Shown one piece after another: positions 14,800 to 26,400 of a stretch of DNA of 64,000 bases; position 1 is the first letter of the stretch; each line of letters opens with the position of its first letter. Source of the DNA: Ptiloglossa arizonensis (taxonomy: Eukaryota > Arthropoda > Insecta > Hymenoptera > Colletidae); assembly GCF_051014685.1 (NCBI RefSeq), contig NC_135055.1:9412001-9476000 (forward strand), in the 5' to 3' direction. The position numbers and the translations under genes were made by a program. A model generated the notes under the pieces. The model searched no databases and was not told the origin of the DNA. It worked only from the letters and a program-made list of their open reading frames with translations.

Positions 14800-17390
14800 T
14801 CAATTTCGTTTGTTGCCCGTGTTGAGCACGCAGGCAACTGGCATCGATAACGGTTTCAATTTCCACTTGTAACGCAGAGATTCTGGAAGCGGTGCTTCTT
14901 GCAATACGCTGCCATCTGAACTTTGGTCCTCCGGTAGCAGTTCGTTAGCTTCACGTTGTTTCAACACGTACACCTACGGGGGAAAAAGAAAAACAAAGGA
15001 GTAGAGTATTCTCCGGACAATCGAAACAATCTTTCTGCAGATCATCCAAATGATTTGAGCGTTTATCTTCGTGAATATTTCCAAAAAATTGGAAATTAAC
15101 CCTTTGCGATCGTATTAAATTTGGACATTGGTGTCGTAATTTCCCTTGAAAAAGCAGTGATACGTAACATTTAAGATTATGAAGGATAAACAAGATATAT
15201 TAATTCTTTCGCGAACTTTAGATATACATGTTCATACAACAACGTATTTTAATGTAATGTTTTTATGTAAAAATTATATTTTTACACTTGGTTCGTGAAC
15301 AGATTCTTTAGACATTCAGATTCGTTCGGAGAAAGTGTAAACTAATAGTTGAATAAAGTATAAGATTAGTATGGTTCCTTGCTGTGGTGGCTGAGAGCAG
15401 ACATACGACCGTAAAGGGTTAAAAACTTTCAGATTTTCTCGGACGGTAGGCTTAAAACGTATTATTCCAAGAAGGTGGAAAGGAACTAGAATTTTTCAAA
15501 ATGGAGCACAGTGTTACCGTGTAGTTGAGCAGTTTGCAGGAACGAAATTTATTTTGACAGGTTTTCGGCTTGCAACGCGAAGCAGTCAGGTATCTTGGGT
15601 AATGGCCCTCTCCGAGGTCCACTATGTCGTATTCCGTCTGACAGGAACAAACGGACTGCGAACATATTCCAAGTAGAATCGGACTACGTTTGGATAGATT
15701 GTAATACCCTGACGAGGAGATTTGCGTTCGTTTCGTTCACGGAAGGAAGATTTCAACGTACCCTGGTCACGACGTGTACGCACGGCGAATCTTCGTTCTG
15801 GTGATGGTGATCGACAGCGACGACCATTCGTTTCTGCTGATCGGTTTGCTCGTCGAGCAAACGCTTACCGTACCAGGGAACGTCGCCTATCTTTCGGGAC
15901 GTCTCCAGGTCCAGCTGTTGCTGGTACTCCTCGTGCCATGGGTCGTTAGTCAGCAACGATTCCGCGACTCGTAACTCGTGCAGTATCATCTGAATCAACA
16001 AAAAACACTATAATTGTCATCGGTCGGTTTCTAAGCTTCATTTTGAATAGGCGAAGTAAAAAGTTTTGAGCGTTTTTCGTTAGATGGTTTCAGGGAGCTA
16101 TATCTCACGATGTATACGTTGCATCCTGTAATTCTATACTGAGATTTGAAGGCTTCTTTAAATAATTTAAAGGCTGAGGTATAACGCTTTGAGAAAAGTT
16201 CTCTGACAGTTTCGTGTTTGGTGAATCCAGTTGTGTGTTAGAGCGTTCCAAGGTGGAGGTAAAAGAAGAGAAATATTCGGTACATTGTTCAGTACTGCTA
16301 TGACCAAGAGGAAAAAACGGAGCAAACGGTGAAAAAATTTGTACTGTTTATGGATCTAATATAATATCGAATGCAACAGCAAAGCTGTGGTTCCAACGCT
16401 TCCGTTCTGGTAATATGGACGTCGAAGATGAGACATCCTGGTAGGCCAATCGTTGAAAATGTTGATAAAATTATGGAAATCGTCGAATCGGCACGCGAGC
16501 ACTTATTTCATTGCCCAGGAACTGATGATTAGCCAGAAAACCGTTTGGAACCATTTGCATAAGGCTAGTCTCGAGAAGAAGCTCGATGTATGGGTACCAA
16601 ACGAATTGACGCAAGAGAACCTTTTCGAGCGAATCGATGGCTGTGATTCTTTGCCGAAGCGTAACGAAATCGATCGATTTTCGAAGCGGATGGTGACTGG
16701 GGATGAAAAATGGGTGACATACGAGAACAACAGGCGAAAAAGATCGTGGTCCAAGCGCGGTGAGCCGGCCCAAACGATCGCCAAGCCCGGTTTAACGACC
16801 AAGAAGGTTTTACTGTGCGTTTGGTGGGATTGAAAGGGAATCCTCCACTATGAGCTGCTCCCATTGGGCCAATCGCTCAATTCGGACCTATACTGTCAAC
16901 AACTGACCAGATTGAACCAGACGATCGACGAGAAACGTCCAGAATTGGCCAATAGGAAGGGTGTTGCGTTCCACGAAGACAACGCCAGGTCGCACACATC
17001 TTTAACGACGCGTCAAAAGCTCCGAGAGCTTGGATGGGAGGTTATATCGCACCCCCCGTATAGCACAGACCTGGCACCGAGCGATTATCACCTTTTCAAG
17101 CATTTGAAAAATTTTCTTCATGGTAAAAAAATAACTTCAAGAGAGACTCGTGAAAACGAGCTGGTCTAGTATTTTACCTACAATAGGGACGAGGACTTCC
17201 TCGATCGCGGAATTACGAAGTTACCTTAAAAATGGACAATAGTTATCGAACGAAACGGCGCATGTTGGATCCAAATCCGAAAATTCTAACTTTGTTAATT
17301 TCATCGTCGAAATGAAGTGAATGAAACGCTCAGAACTTTTTACTTCGCCTATTATTTCTCATTACTCACGCAGGCGATCAAGATCTTCAT
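14800..17390 (-). CDS. PTTH/Trunk-family cystine-knot ligand (putative Torso ligand)
   Basis: Preferred model, four exons: 17390-17370, 15989-15869, 15708-15518, 14973-14800; 168 residues, phases matching at every junction. The protein opens MKILIACMIL (short hydrophobic stretch, weak signal peptide), has a polar pro-region, a dibasic KR at 54-55, then a cysteine-rich domain: C63, C68, C70, DLGEGHYPRY at 78-87, C93, C98, C105, YTVYVLKQRE, LPESLRYKWKLKPL and VAC at 157-159. The CxC-DLGE-PR core, the VLKxRE strand and the LPESLRYKW-PVAC end are the signature of prothoracicotropic hormone and Trunk, secreted ligands of the Torso receptor tyrosine kinase controlling ecdysone release or terminal patterning. 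Odd: the usual final Cys two residues after VAC is Leu. A second reading extends exon 2 to about 15758 (37 extra codons, 49-bp intron with a weak donor). Which of PTTH or Trunk it is cannot be decided by eye. Confidence 0.8.
15100..15418. mobile_element. Short piggyBac-like non-autonomous element in intron 3
   Basis: The ends are inverted: 15096 reads TTAACCCTTTGCGATCGTAT and the complement of the right end reads TTAACCCTTTACGGTCGTAT, with TTAA duplicated at 15096-15099 and 15419-15422. TTAA target duplication and a CCCTTT start are piggyBac features. At 319 bp it has no coding capacity. Confidence 0.75.
16050..17349 (+). mobile_element. Mariner transposon (DD34D), nearly full length, inactivated, in intron 1 of the PTTH/Trunk-like gene
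   Basis: TA duplications at 16048-16049 and 17350-17351 flank a 1300-bp element. Its terminal inverted repeats begin ggcgaagtaaaaagttttga at the left and match the right end with one mismatch over 28 bp. Transposase pieces on the plus strand: GRPIVENVDKIMEIVES, the helix-turn-helix remnant SQKTVWNHLHK, first Asp in VTGDEKWVTY, second in FHEDNARSH and third in DLAPSDYHLF; 34 residues separate the last two Asp residues. It is broken by a TGA after LCVWWD (about 16831), by frame disruptions before 16453 and by further stops near 17167. It lies 18 bases from the donor of intron 1; removing it and one TA leaves a 78-bp intron. Confidence 0.95.
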
Positions 17391-17420
17391 ATTACTGCGA
17401 CTGATGCGCGATGGGACTTC

Positions 17421-17462
17421 GACTGAACGATCGTTCCGTCGTTAACGAGTCTTATATATATG
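17421..17462 (-). promoter_or_regulatory. TATA box plus Inr core promoter of the PTTH/Trunk-like gene
   Basis: On the minus strand CATATATATAAG occupies 17462-17451, and a TCAGTC initiator occupies 17426-17421. With +1 at the A (17424) the TATATAAG word starts about 32 bases upstream, the canonical distance, and the 5'UTR would be 34 bases to the ATG at 17390. Together these support the assigned start. Confidence 0.75.
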
Positions 17463-20400
17463 CGAAATCGTCGCGCATAAAGCAGGGATGAAGAAAACAG
17501 GAAGTACCACCCTCGATCGAGACGCGCCCTTTTGTCGACACAACGAAAGAATCCATTAACATCACAGGATCTTCGTCGAAAGTGGATGTGCGTCAAGCGC
17601 CAACCTTTCATTCACCCGTGACACCTGTCTTAATTCGAAGAAAATCTCTCACCGTCTATTGGCGAGATCGAAATAGGATCCGTCCACCCACGATACAAAT
17701 TCTCTGGTTACTGTAGCGAGAGAATATTTACGTGTAGAATGCTGACCGCCTTATGTATCCAATTGGATACATATGTAGCTTCAGACCGCCGCGTGTAACA
17801 ATTTGAATATATACGTATATTTTCCATTTACCGATATTTAGCTACGAACCGAGAATATAGAATTTATTTCACGCGATACAGTATTTTAAGCTTTCGCTTG
17901 TGTCTTCGTTCGAATGGATCTTGGTTTAAGAAAGTACTTTAAAGTTAAGTATAATCTGGATTAGAAAGTAGCATAATCTCTCATTTGGGAAGATGTCTAC
18001 GCGTGAAATGAATGTTGTCGAAACACAGTTGTGTCGTTTTCAAGTTACCGAGTTTTCAAGTTTTCGGTTTATCGCCGAAGTGATTCTTCTTTTTAAATTA
18101 GCCTGTATATTCACAAACTCGAGTCAATTTTTTATCAATGAATAAATCAGTGTCGAAACAATGTTTTTGATAAATTTTCTATTCTTTATTTTATGGAGTT
18201 GGTCAGTTTAGACGATTTTTGACTAATTGACAACTGAGACGTCGTATTCGAAGTATTGCACGGTACGTTATAGTGTTGGGTGAAGATATTACTTTCGATT
18301 CGAAGAAACACCAAATAACTCTTACTGAATACTTCGAAAATGTATTTATATATATTTTAATGTTGGAGAATCTTTAAAAGTAGCACTCGAATATTCAGAA
18401 TCAAAAAAAATTAATTTTAATACAAAATGCTCGTGATCATCTTCGCATCGTGGAAACGTCGGTATCGTTAAAAATGATATTTTTGGAAGTGAATTTTCGT
18501 AAAAAAGAATTCCTTGGAAATAAAAGCAGTTTCCAATGTACATCGGTTGATTCATTGCTCACTGCAACAAATTTAATAACGCTCTATACGTTCAATTTTT
18601 CCAGACAGAAGTGCTTCATTCGCTGTCACTGTTGAGTGATTTATTTTTAATTGGCTGATTGTATGTCTTCATACGTTGGCTGTACGATCCTTAATTTCGA
18701 GGACTGCCCTACTAGTATTTGTTGTTTCCGAAACTCTGACAGTTTGATTGCATTAAGATTGATTTCTTACAAAAATTTACGCGAGATTACAGATACAAAG
18801 ATCGCAAAATTTTGAAAAATAATTTTGTACATCGTTCTTTCGATATTATTTTCTTAGCGTCGTTCTTAAAACTTTTCTATTATAGTAGACTGCGAAATAA
18901 GTTCTTTGCGATTTTGGATTTTAATTTTAAATAAACGTAATCTGGAAAATGCAAAATAATTTTCTTTTTCTTTTTTTAACTAAAATACAAAAAGAAAAGT
19001 TTTATGTTGCGAATTTTAATAAAGCTTCTATTCTAATAGGTACGTAAAGATGAAACCATCTGTTGTATAATTGATTACTGTACACTTTTAATGTGTTAAA
19101 GGAAAAGGAATTTAGGGGATGATATTGCGAGTTAATTTAAGTTAATTGAAGTGCCAATTACATCGGGGCTAATGATCAAGGTATTTAATTACGTGGCAAG
19201 ACGTGTATTAAATATGAGCTCGGAAAGGTGAAGACATAACTTATAGGTGTTCGTTAAAGTAAAATATTATGGTGTCACTTGTCTCTTCATTAGCCAAGAA
19301 AAATGCGTTATTGTAACGAACCATATTACGTTACAGGAGTTCTTAACCTGTTTTACGTTAATCAGTATCACCGTGTTTCAGAATTCTTGTCTTATATTAT
19401 AATATTTCAAATAAAATGCCGCGCGCACACCAAATTTAATAATCGCCAAAATGCTAATGATAGTCCTTTTTTATCGATCCAAGCACACTATATTTATGTC
19501 GTGATTATCTCAGTAATATATTATATTTGTCCAGAGTTCTAAAGAAGAGATTTTTAAGTAATTAAATTGTCTGACCCAATCCATTGCTTACTACTGATTA
19601 AGCAGATTTTAGTTGTCTCGGTATATTAATGAAATAATTGTGACATGAACCTAGGGTATACAAATTTGTCTTCAAAACAGAAGATGAAGACTCCACTGTA
19701 AACAGCCATATTGTGATTGATGATGACTGAAACTTAATATCGATAATTAATTACGGCATCATTCACTTTAGACAACTCTATATTTATGAATCAGTGATTT
19801 TTGTACTCTTAGAACTTTAATATATTTAAATATTTAAGGATGAATCAACACTATCTTTCTTCAAGCAAAACGCAAAAGAAAAAAATTTTATTTGACCTAA
19901 TAGAACCTAATAATTAACGTCTAATTTATAATTGAACTATAGACGTTAAATTATTCTACTGTTGCGTGTTACATTTATTTTCTTATCGCTTAATAAATAT
20001 TATTCTGTTCGCGAATATGATATTATTTGTTACATATTATCTGTGTGAACTAACACCTGGGACAGATCGAAGTATTGAGGATCTATTGTATTCTCCACAA
20101 GAAAGAAACGACCCAACAATGTAGCAACGAAACGACACACACTCTATTTTTCATGAATTGCTTTCAACATTGATAAATGCTCGTTCTTCGAATTCCACGA
20201 TTAAAGTTTTCGCGTGAAAATGATCTATTATTAATGTCTCAGCGCCAAGTTGTTGCGCAATCCGTGCAAGAGAGTCATTTATCTCGGTTCATCCGTCATC
20301 CAATAGCAAGAGACCGTTTCCTTGTTTTGTATACGACGGGGTGTATATGCCTTAACGGTGTTGTTTCTCACAAAATGACTTGCTTTGATAAATAGGCTTG

Positions 20401-21839
20401 ACGAACTATGAGGAACACGCCTCTCTGTGGTCTCTTAACTTTTTTACTTCTTCTCACGGCTCGAGTAAATATCATTCGTTTTGTTTGGAAGCATTGCAAT
20501 ATTTTTACGTTATTCTGTTTGCTTCAAACATTCGTTCTCTCGAAGAAGTGACTTTTTCTTATTATGAATGGTGTGACTTTTAGTTACGTACGTATATTTT
20601 TCTGAACGAATGTATAGTACATACGTATTACAATAGTAAGGAATCTGCTAATAAATATAAATTTATCAATTATTTTTAACGTCTCTCTTCCAGTTTTACA
20701 AGTTCTATTAATAATTACATAAAATTAAACATTTAGTTAAACCTTTTTCACGTTTCGGATAAATATCAATTTTATTCCAAAAATAGAAATTATGCAATAT
20801 CTTTCTTAATTTCTTGAGAATTCTCGAGAAATGAAAAATTCGCATCATGACTTTGGTAAACCGAAACATCTCAAATTCCAAAGTTATTTTAAGTTCATCT
20901 GTGATGCAAATAAACGCTACAAAGAACCATAATAACGCTCATTAATGTAAAGTGTTTGAAAATAAAAACACTTGATTTTTCAACTTCCTTAGGGGCAGTT
21001 GATTAACCGTAGAATCGAAGTTCGAAAAAAGATTGAACAAAGATTGTTTTTTTATTTCCAATGTACAACGAAAGTTTCTTGGTGCATTGTCAATGAGAAC
21101 AAGCTGTTAACTTTGTTTTATAGTTACGAGGCATCTACTGCTGTATCTTTTATTTAGAGTAAGATGCGAAACGAGGATTCGTGGCCTTTAATACGCCAGG
21201 CAAAATATGTAGATAACAGATAACAACAAGTGCTTTCAGAAAAGTACTCTTCTCCTCGTGTGGCAAGATCCGAGATTGATTTCAGTTCTTCTTTCCTGTT
21301 GGGAAAATCTCCTCGAGAATTGATTGTTATGGAATTTTCACAATATTCAAGACGGAGTCTACGGTTATGCGTTATGAGGTACTCAATGCTACAAAAACTC
21401 TTCAGTATATCAATTGCGTATTGATAATTGAAACGTATGATCATATTGAAAATAAATAATTATTATAATAAATATAGATTGTACGAGCATAAGCTATTAT
21501 AAAATGTATATGCAAACGTTTCAACCTCTACTTCGGGTTCACTTTAGAAGAATATAACTTAACTAAATTAATACGAAAATTTTACTTCTAATTGATAGCG
21601 AATTAATATTTATTATTCGAAAGATATGAAATTATTAGATCGTACGATGTAAACATACAACATGTGATTTCTTACGATGATAATAAATATTTGTTTTTCT
21701 TGCTTGAAGATGGGACGAGAGAAATTGAATAAATGGGGCGAAAAGAGTTTTAAAATGAACAATAATTGGATGAATCTATATTTCGAAAGTGCTTTGGTTT
21801 CTGAACAGTTATTTCATGTTCGTTCTATTTAGGGTTCGC
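17463..21839. other. Gene-free stretch
   Basis: AT-rich DNA with only short frames lacking domains, splice context or codon signal. No repeat family was recognised. Confidence 0.4.
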
Positions 21840-22320
21840 TGGTAAGTGAAACGGTGAAAATCCAAGGTGTCACATCCGTTAAGAAATATCGTTCCCTTCG
21901 TCTAATTTTTTAAAGGCTTGTCTGACGTGGCTGGAAACTTCAGTCAAAGTTCCACCCCAATATCAAGTTCTCTGGCAACGTTACGAAGTTAAGGTGTCGT
22001 CCACGATCTAACAACGGGGAAGAGATCATCGAAGACGCTGCAAAGCCTTTTAGACTCAACGCTGTCAAATTACGGAGACCCGACCTATATTCACAGTGTC
22101 GGACGTTTTTCGGCGAAATTGTATGTTATAAAAAGCCTGCATATAGCGTTCACTTTTAAGTGCTGCGCCCTGTACGTGACACTCGGTACGAAGTTGAAAG
22201 GCAAAGTGGCGAACTAAAGCGTCGAAGTTCTCATCGGTGACCTGGTTCAGAATGTTTTTAATGAAAGTGTCCCGGTGATTGGAAGTCACTTTGATCTATA
22301 GTGAACGATCGCGAGAGGTG
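21840..22320 (-). other. Unidentified decayed coding remnant
   Basis: Composition is less AT-rich than the flanks. The minus strand has protein-like fragments in several frames: VTDENFDALVRHFAFQLRTE (about 22255-22196), RYMQAFYNIQFRRKTSDTVN, and LRNVARELDIGVEL (about 21990-21949). Frame changes and stops interrupt them. I do not recognise the family; a dead transposon is the likeliest explanation. Confidence 0.35.
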
Positions 22321-22859
22321 TTTGTCGTCACGCATCGAGTTTACAGTTTCTTTTCGTAAATGGAGTTCCTGCTGTAACATTGCAATCATTTCCTAACTGA
22401 GAAAACGACTGTCGGACGATCCTTGTAGAAATTTTGAAATTAAATATAAATTATACCTAAGTACAAACTTAAAGGGACCGTTGAATTCGAGAAAGATAAT
22501 AACCAAGGTGTGGGATCGAAATGATCGAAACATGTTTTTGGCAATTGTTTAGAAGTTTGCCCTCCTTACGGATTTCAATGATCGTAAAATATATTGTCAA
22601 AGTCATCATTATAAATAACTTTCTCCTATATATGTTATCGTCGCTCAGGTTTAGTTATGCAGTTACACTCCTTTGTTTATCCTCCTTTTAAAACAACGAA
22701 AAATACCTTGAGATTTTGATTCTTAGTTTGTAAGTTAATGGGTTTTGTATTTTAATGTGTAAAAGTATTAAATATTCGCTTCTGTTGCTATAGTAGGTAG
22801 CCACGTGTTTATGTAATTACAAAAAGATATAAGTATAAATAATTATTCATTCAAAATGA

Positions 22860-23480
22860 TACTAATCCAGCAACTACGCGATACCGATGGACTCTGACGA
22901 TATTAATATTTCTGAATAGATACGTTCTGCTTGTCAAGAAGATTCTGAAATATTGATAACAATTTTGTGGACCGACGAACCATATTTTTAATCGTAAAAG
23001 TCAATAGTATTGGTCTACCCAAAATTCACACTTTACTACACAAAATTCACAAGTTAAAATTAGTTTTAATTGTTTGTGCGACATTTTAAATGGCTTCATT
23101 GAAGGAAACTTAACAGGTCAACGATACCTTAACTTCTTGGAAGAAAAACCCTTCCTTTTAATATTAGAAACTATGTGTATTTACAACAAGATGGATGTCC
23201 AGTCCATAATGTTCGCTTAGTTTGTAAGTGTCTCAATTCTGCATTTAAAAACCATTGCATAGAAACACATGGTCTAGATCCTTGGCCATCGTGTTCTCCA
23301 GATATGTCTTGTATAAATTTTCATCTATGGGGATACTTGCAGTCTATCCTTTACGAAAAACTGATGAATAATATTTAAAAACTCCAAGAATGTATAATAC
23401 ATGCTTCTAACGATATAAATCATAACGTGTTAATTCATGCGATAATTAAAAGTGTTGTATAAATGATGGAGTATGAACTC
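22860..23480 (+). mobile_element. DD41D-type Tc1/mariner transposase remnant
   Basis: Plus-strand fragments in order: ILWTDEPYF (first Asp, about 22960), YLQQDGCPVHNVRLVCKCLN (second Asp, from 23175), WPSCSPDMSCINFHLWGYL (about 23284-23340). The catalytic-domain style QQDGxPxHN...SPDxxxxxFxLWG belongs to the IS630-Tc1-mariner superfamily. The third acidic residue is Asn here, with 41 residues between it and the second Asp. Stops and frameshifts separate the pieces; inverted terminal repeats were not found. Confidence 0.75.
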
Positions 23481-26400
23481 CAGTTTGGTTATTGGCTGAA
23501 ATATGTAAATTCAATTTATTTCGTTTACTTCATTTATTTCATTGTGCAACGTTTCCATATATCGTTCGTGTTTATAAATTTGCAACAAGTTTCGTTATTG
23601 TTGTAACATTTGTTATTATATGGATGCTGAGGAGCAGCAAATTTTTTTGAAAATGTTTAATAAATACGATGTGTTCGACTCGACGTTGTTGATAATGTTT
23701 TATTTATATCGTGCATGCTCGAATTATCCAAATTACTTACAAAGGTTAAATGTTTACTGACACGTTTAATACTTTTACTTATTCCTTACCGTTTTAAAAA
23801 ATTTTGATTGGAAAATCAGACGTCATCTGTACGTAAGAACAAAACTTTTTCGAAAAACTCTTTCGCGAAGATTTGCAGGGTTAACAATACCGAGGTGGTT
23901 ACATCCATATTTTACGGTAGCTGCGACTTTCAAGCAGAAGGTATCTATTCGCGATCCAAGAAGAAAGTTCAAGTTTTGAGAGACATTGCGTAGATTGCGG
24001 CCAACTCAGACGGAATTGCTAGCCATTAATGCGAAATTGCGCCCTGTGCAACTTTCGAAGTGTAATTGTTCTTCAGTCTTCCTCCAATATAGCATTTCCT
24101 TCTTGAAAACCGATTCCAGATGTTGTCTTGGAATCTCAAATTTTCTGCATCGTGTTCTTAGAACATGTAAACAATGCAAAGATTATGAAATCGGTACGAT
24201 TATATTGATGTTAATCACTACATCCCTATCCTAGAAATATTTATGAGATGTCAATCGATTCTACGCATTTTTAAATTAACTATAGCAAATTTTTATCCAT
24301 TTATTCCGATACGTTTAAAATTTCAAGAAGATTTGATATTTCTTTTGTGTAAATAAAAGTGTATGGTCTAATTAGTTTATATCCCTCTCACAATTTTTAG
24401 AAGCTATGTTATAGATTATTATTTTCTATTACTAAAGAGAACTGCAGTAGTGCAGTCAAAACATTGGAAATAGAGTCAGTTAAAGCTACTATCAAGATCG
24501 AGTCAATTCTTTTATAAAAGCAGTTTCTTTAGTGGTTAGAAAAATATTCAATTTAAAGAACCAAGTATCCGTGAATTGAATATATCAGATTAAATATTAT
24601 ACAATGGTCGTTACCCACTTTGTAATTGCACTTTGTGATTTCCCAGAAAAGATTAGATTGCTTGACTTGTGACCTTGTATACACGCCAAGTAAATATTTC
24701 ATTGCCCTTTGAACTAGAATTATATTAATCTCTGCAATATTTATTGTTTGGTACTCACAAAGTTTGTAAAATTGATGGGAAAAATTGAATGAATTTTTTT
24801 AAACGTAGCCGTTTTATTAATCCGTATTTATGTCATTTATTCTTGTTTAAATGATAATTGAATTCACATAAATTAAAGAGCGTTCAGTTTTGAAATACGA
24901 TGTGAAAATTAAAGCTGATTGTAGAATATTAAAGATAATTATTTCAAATTTTTATTAGAAATAGCTGGAATAAGAATAAACATGATTACTCTGTCCCTTC
25001 GAAGTGTAATCGCAAAATCAATACTAATAATACGGAAAACTGACTTAGGAAGTAACGCGTTATGAATTTGTGTCTGTTAATTATTGCGTTCAATTTTTTT
25101 TTAGCGGAGATTATGTGTCACAAATAGTAGTTGTGCAAAATATTATCGATTTGTAATCGATAAATTATACAGTAAAATTATCTTCAGGTGTATTTTCTTG
25201 ATGCACATAGTACGTAGTCAAGGTACAAGATGTCGCGTAAATGCAGCAGCATATCGCTCTGTAATTTTATTTTGTAAATAGTCAAGATAACAAGCTTGAT
25301 GATGTGTACATATGTAAAACTGCTATAAGATCGTCACGAAGATTATGTAACCAAAGTGTTCTTTTACTTTCATTCTCTTCTAGGTCTTGTTTAATATTTT
25401 GATTAAAACAATTGGGATGTTTCTAAAGAACTCAGGAGAGCGAATAACAATGTGAATCGAAAGGAATACTAGTTCATCTAGAATAAAATTGGTATTAGCG
25501 ACATGTAAAATTAACGTGCAGCTTGAGAGCATAGTAAACAGTGAATTTCTTGCAAGTTAAATTATTTACTTGTAAGAAGTACAAAAAAGTTACTTGAAAT
25601 ATGAACAAGGCGTAATAACTATTGTTGATAATTGATAGTTAATAGTTGAGTTAAATTTATATAAGATATTCTACACAAATTATTTCCACGTTTCTGCTTT
25701 TAATGATTAAGAACAGCTTTATTTTAATCGTGCATTTCTTAACGCGATGTCAACATTAGTTTTTTTACGAATAATCACGTGTTTCGAATAAGTTCTAAAC
25801 AATAATTTTTTATTTAGATTTTCAGATATTCGTGATAGGTATAGTAAAATCTTTATCATCCGGACTTTCATTATCTGTTATCATCTGTTTTACTGTTCGA
25901 ATGTTCTACTATCCCAACAGAGCATTTCCTTGTAGAGTATTTTTCTTCTCATCGAGACATTCTTTTATAATGGTTAAAATTAATTCTAATTAGAAGAATT
26001 TAATATGAAACTTGCATAGCAATACACGATAGATTTTTTGGAGAGTTCAGGTTCAGTGGAATATTACGTGTTTAGTATTGACCAAGATCATAGTTTATTT
26101 GCGGCGACGCGCAGTGATTCAAAGCAGGATAAAATTCTAATTTTTTCTCTGCAAAGAAAGGAATTATTTTTAATAGGATTTCATAGTAGGATAGTTGACG
26201 TATCAAACCCCATAAAAATTTTCGAAAAATATCTTAAACTTATGTGAAAAATATAATATTGAAATTGGAGTATAGAATAGATGCTATTTGTAGCAGGGGA
26301 CATCATTAAGATTACAAGTAACTGACAAAATTTAATAAGGGAAAGTTGTAGTAATTTGTTTATATACATATAAAGGAAATATGTAACATACATTAAATCA

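Noticed and set aside
17387..17611. 74-codon minus frame covering the ligand's first exon
   Set aside because: Different frame from MKILIAC; overlaps the TATA box and has no homology.
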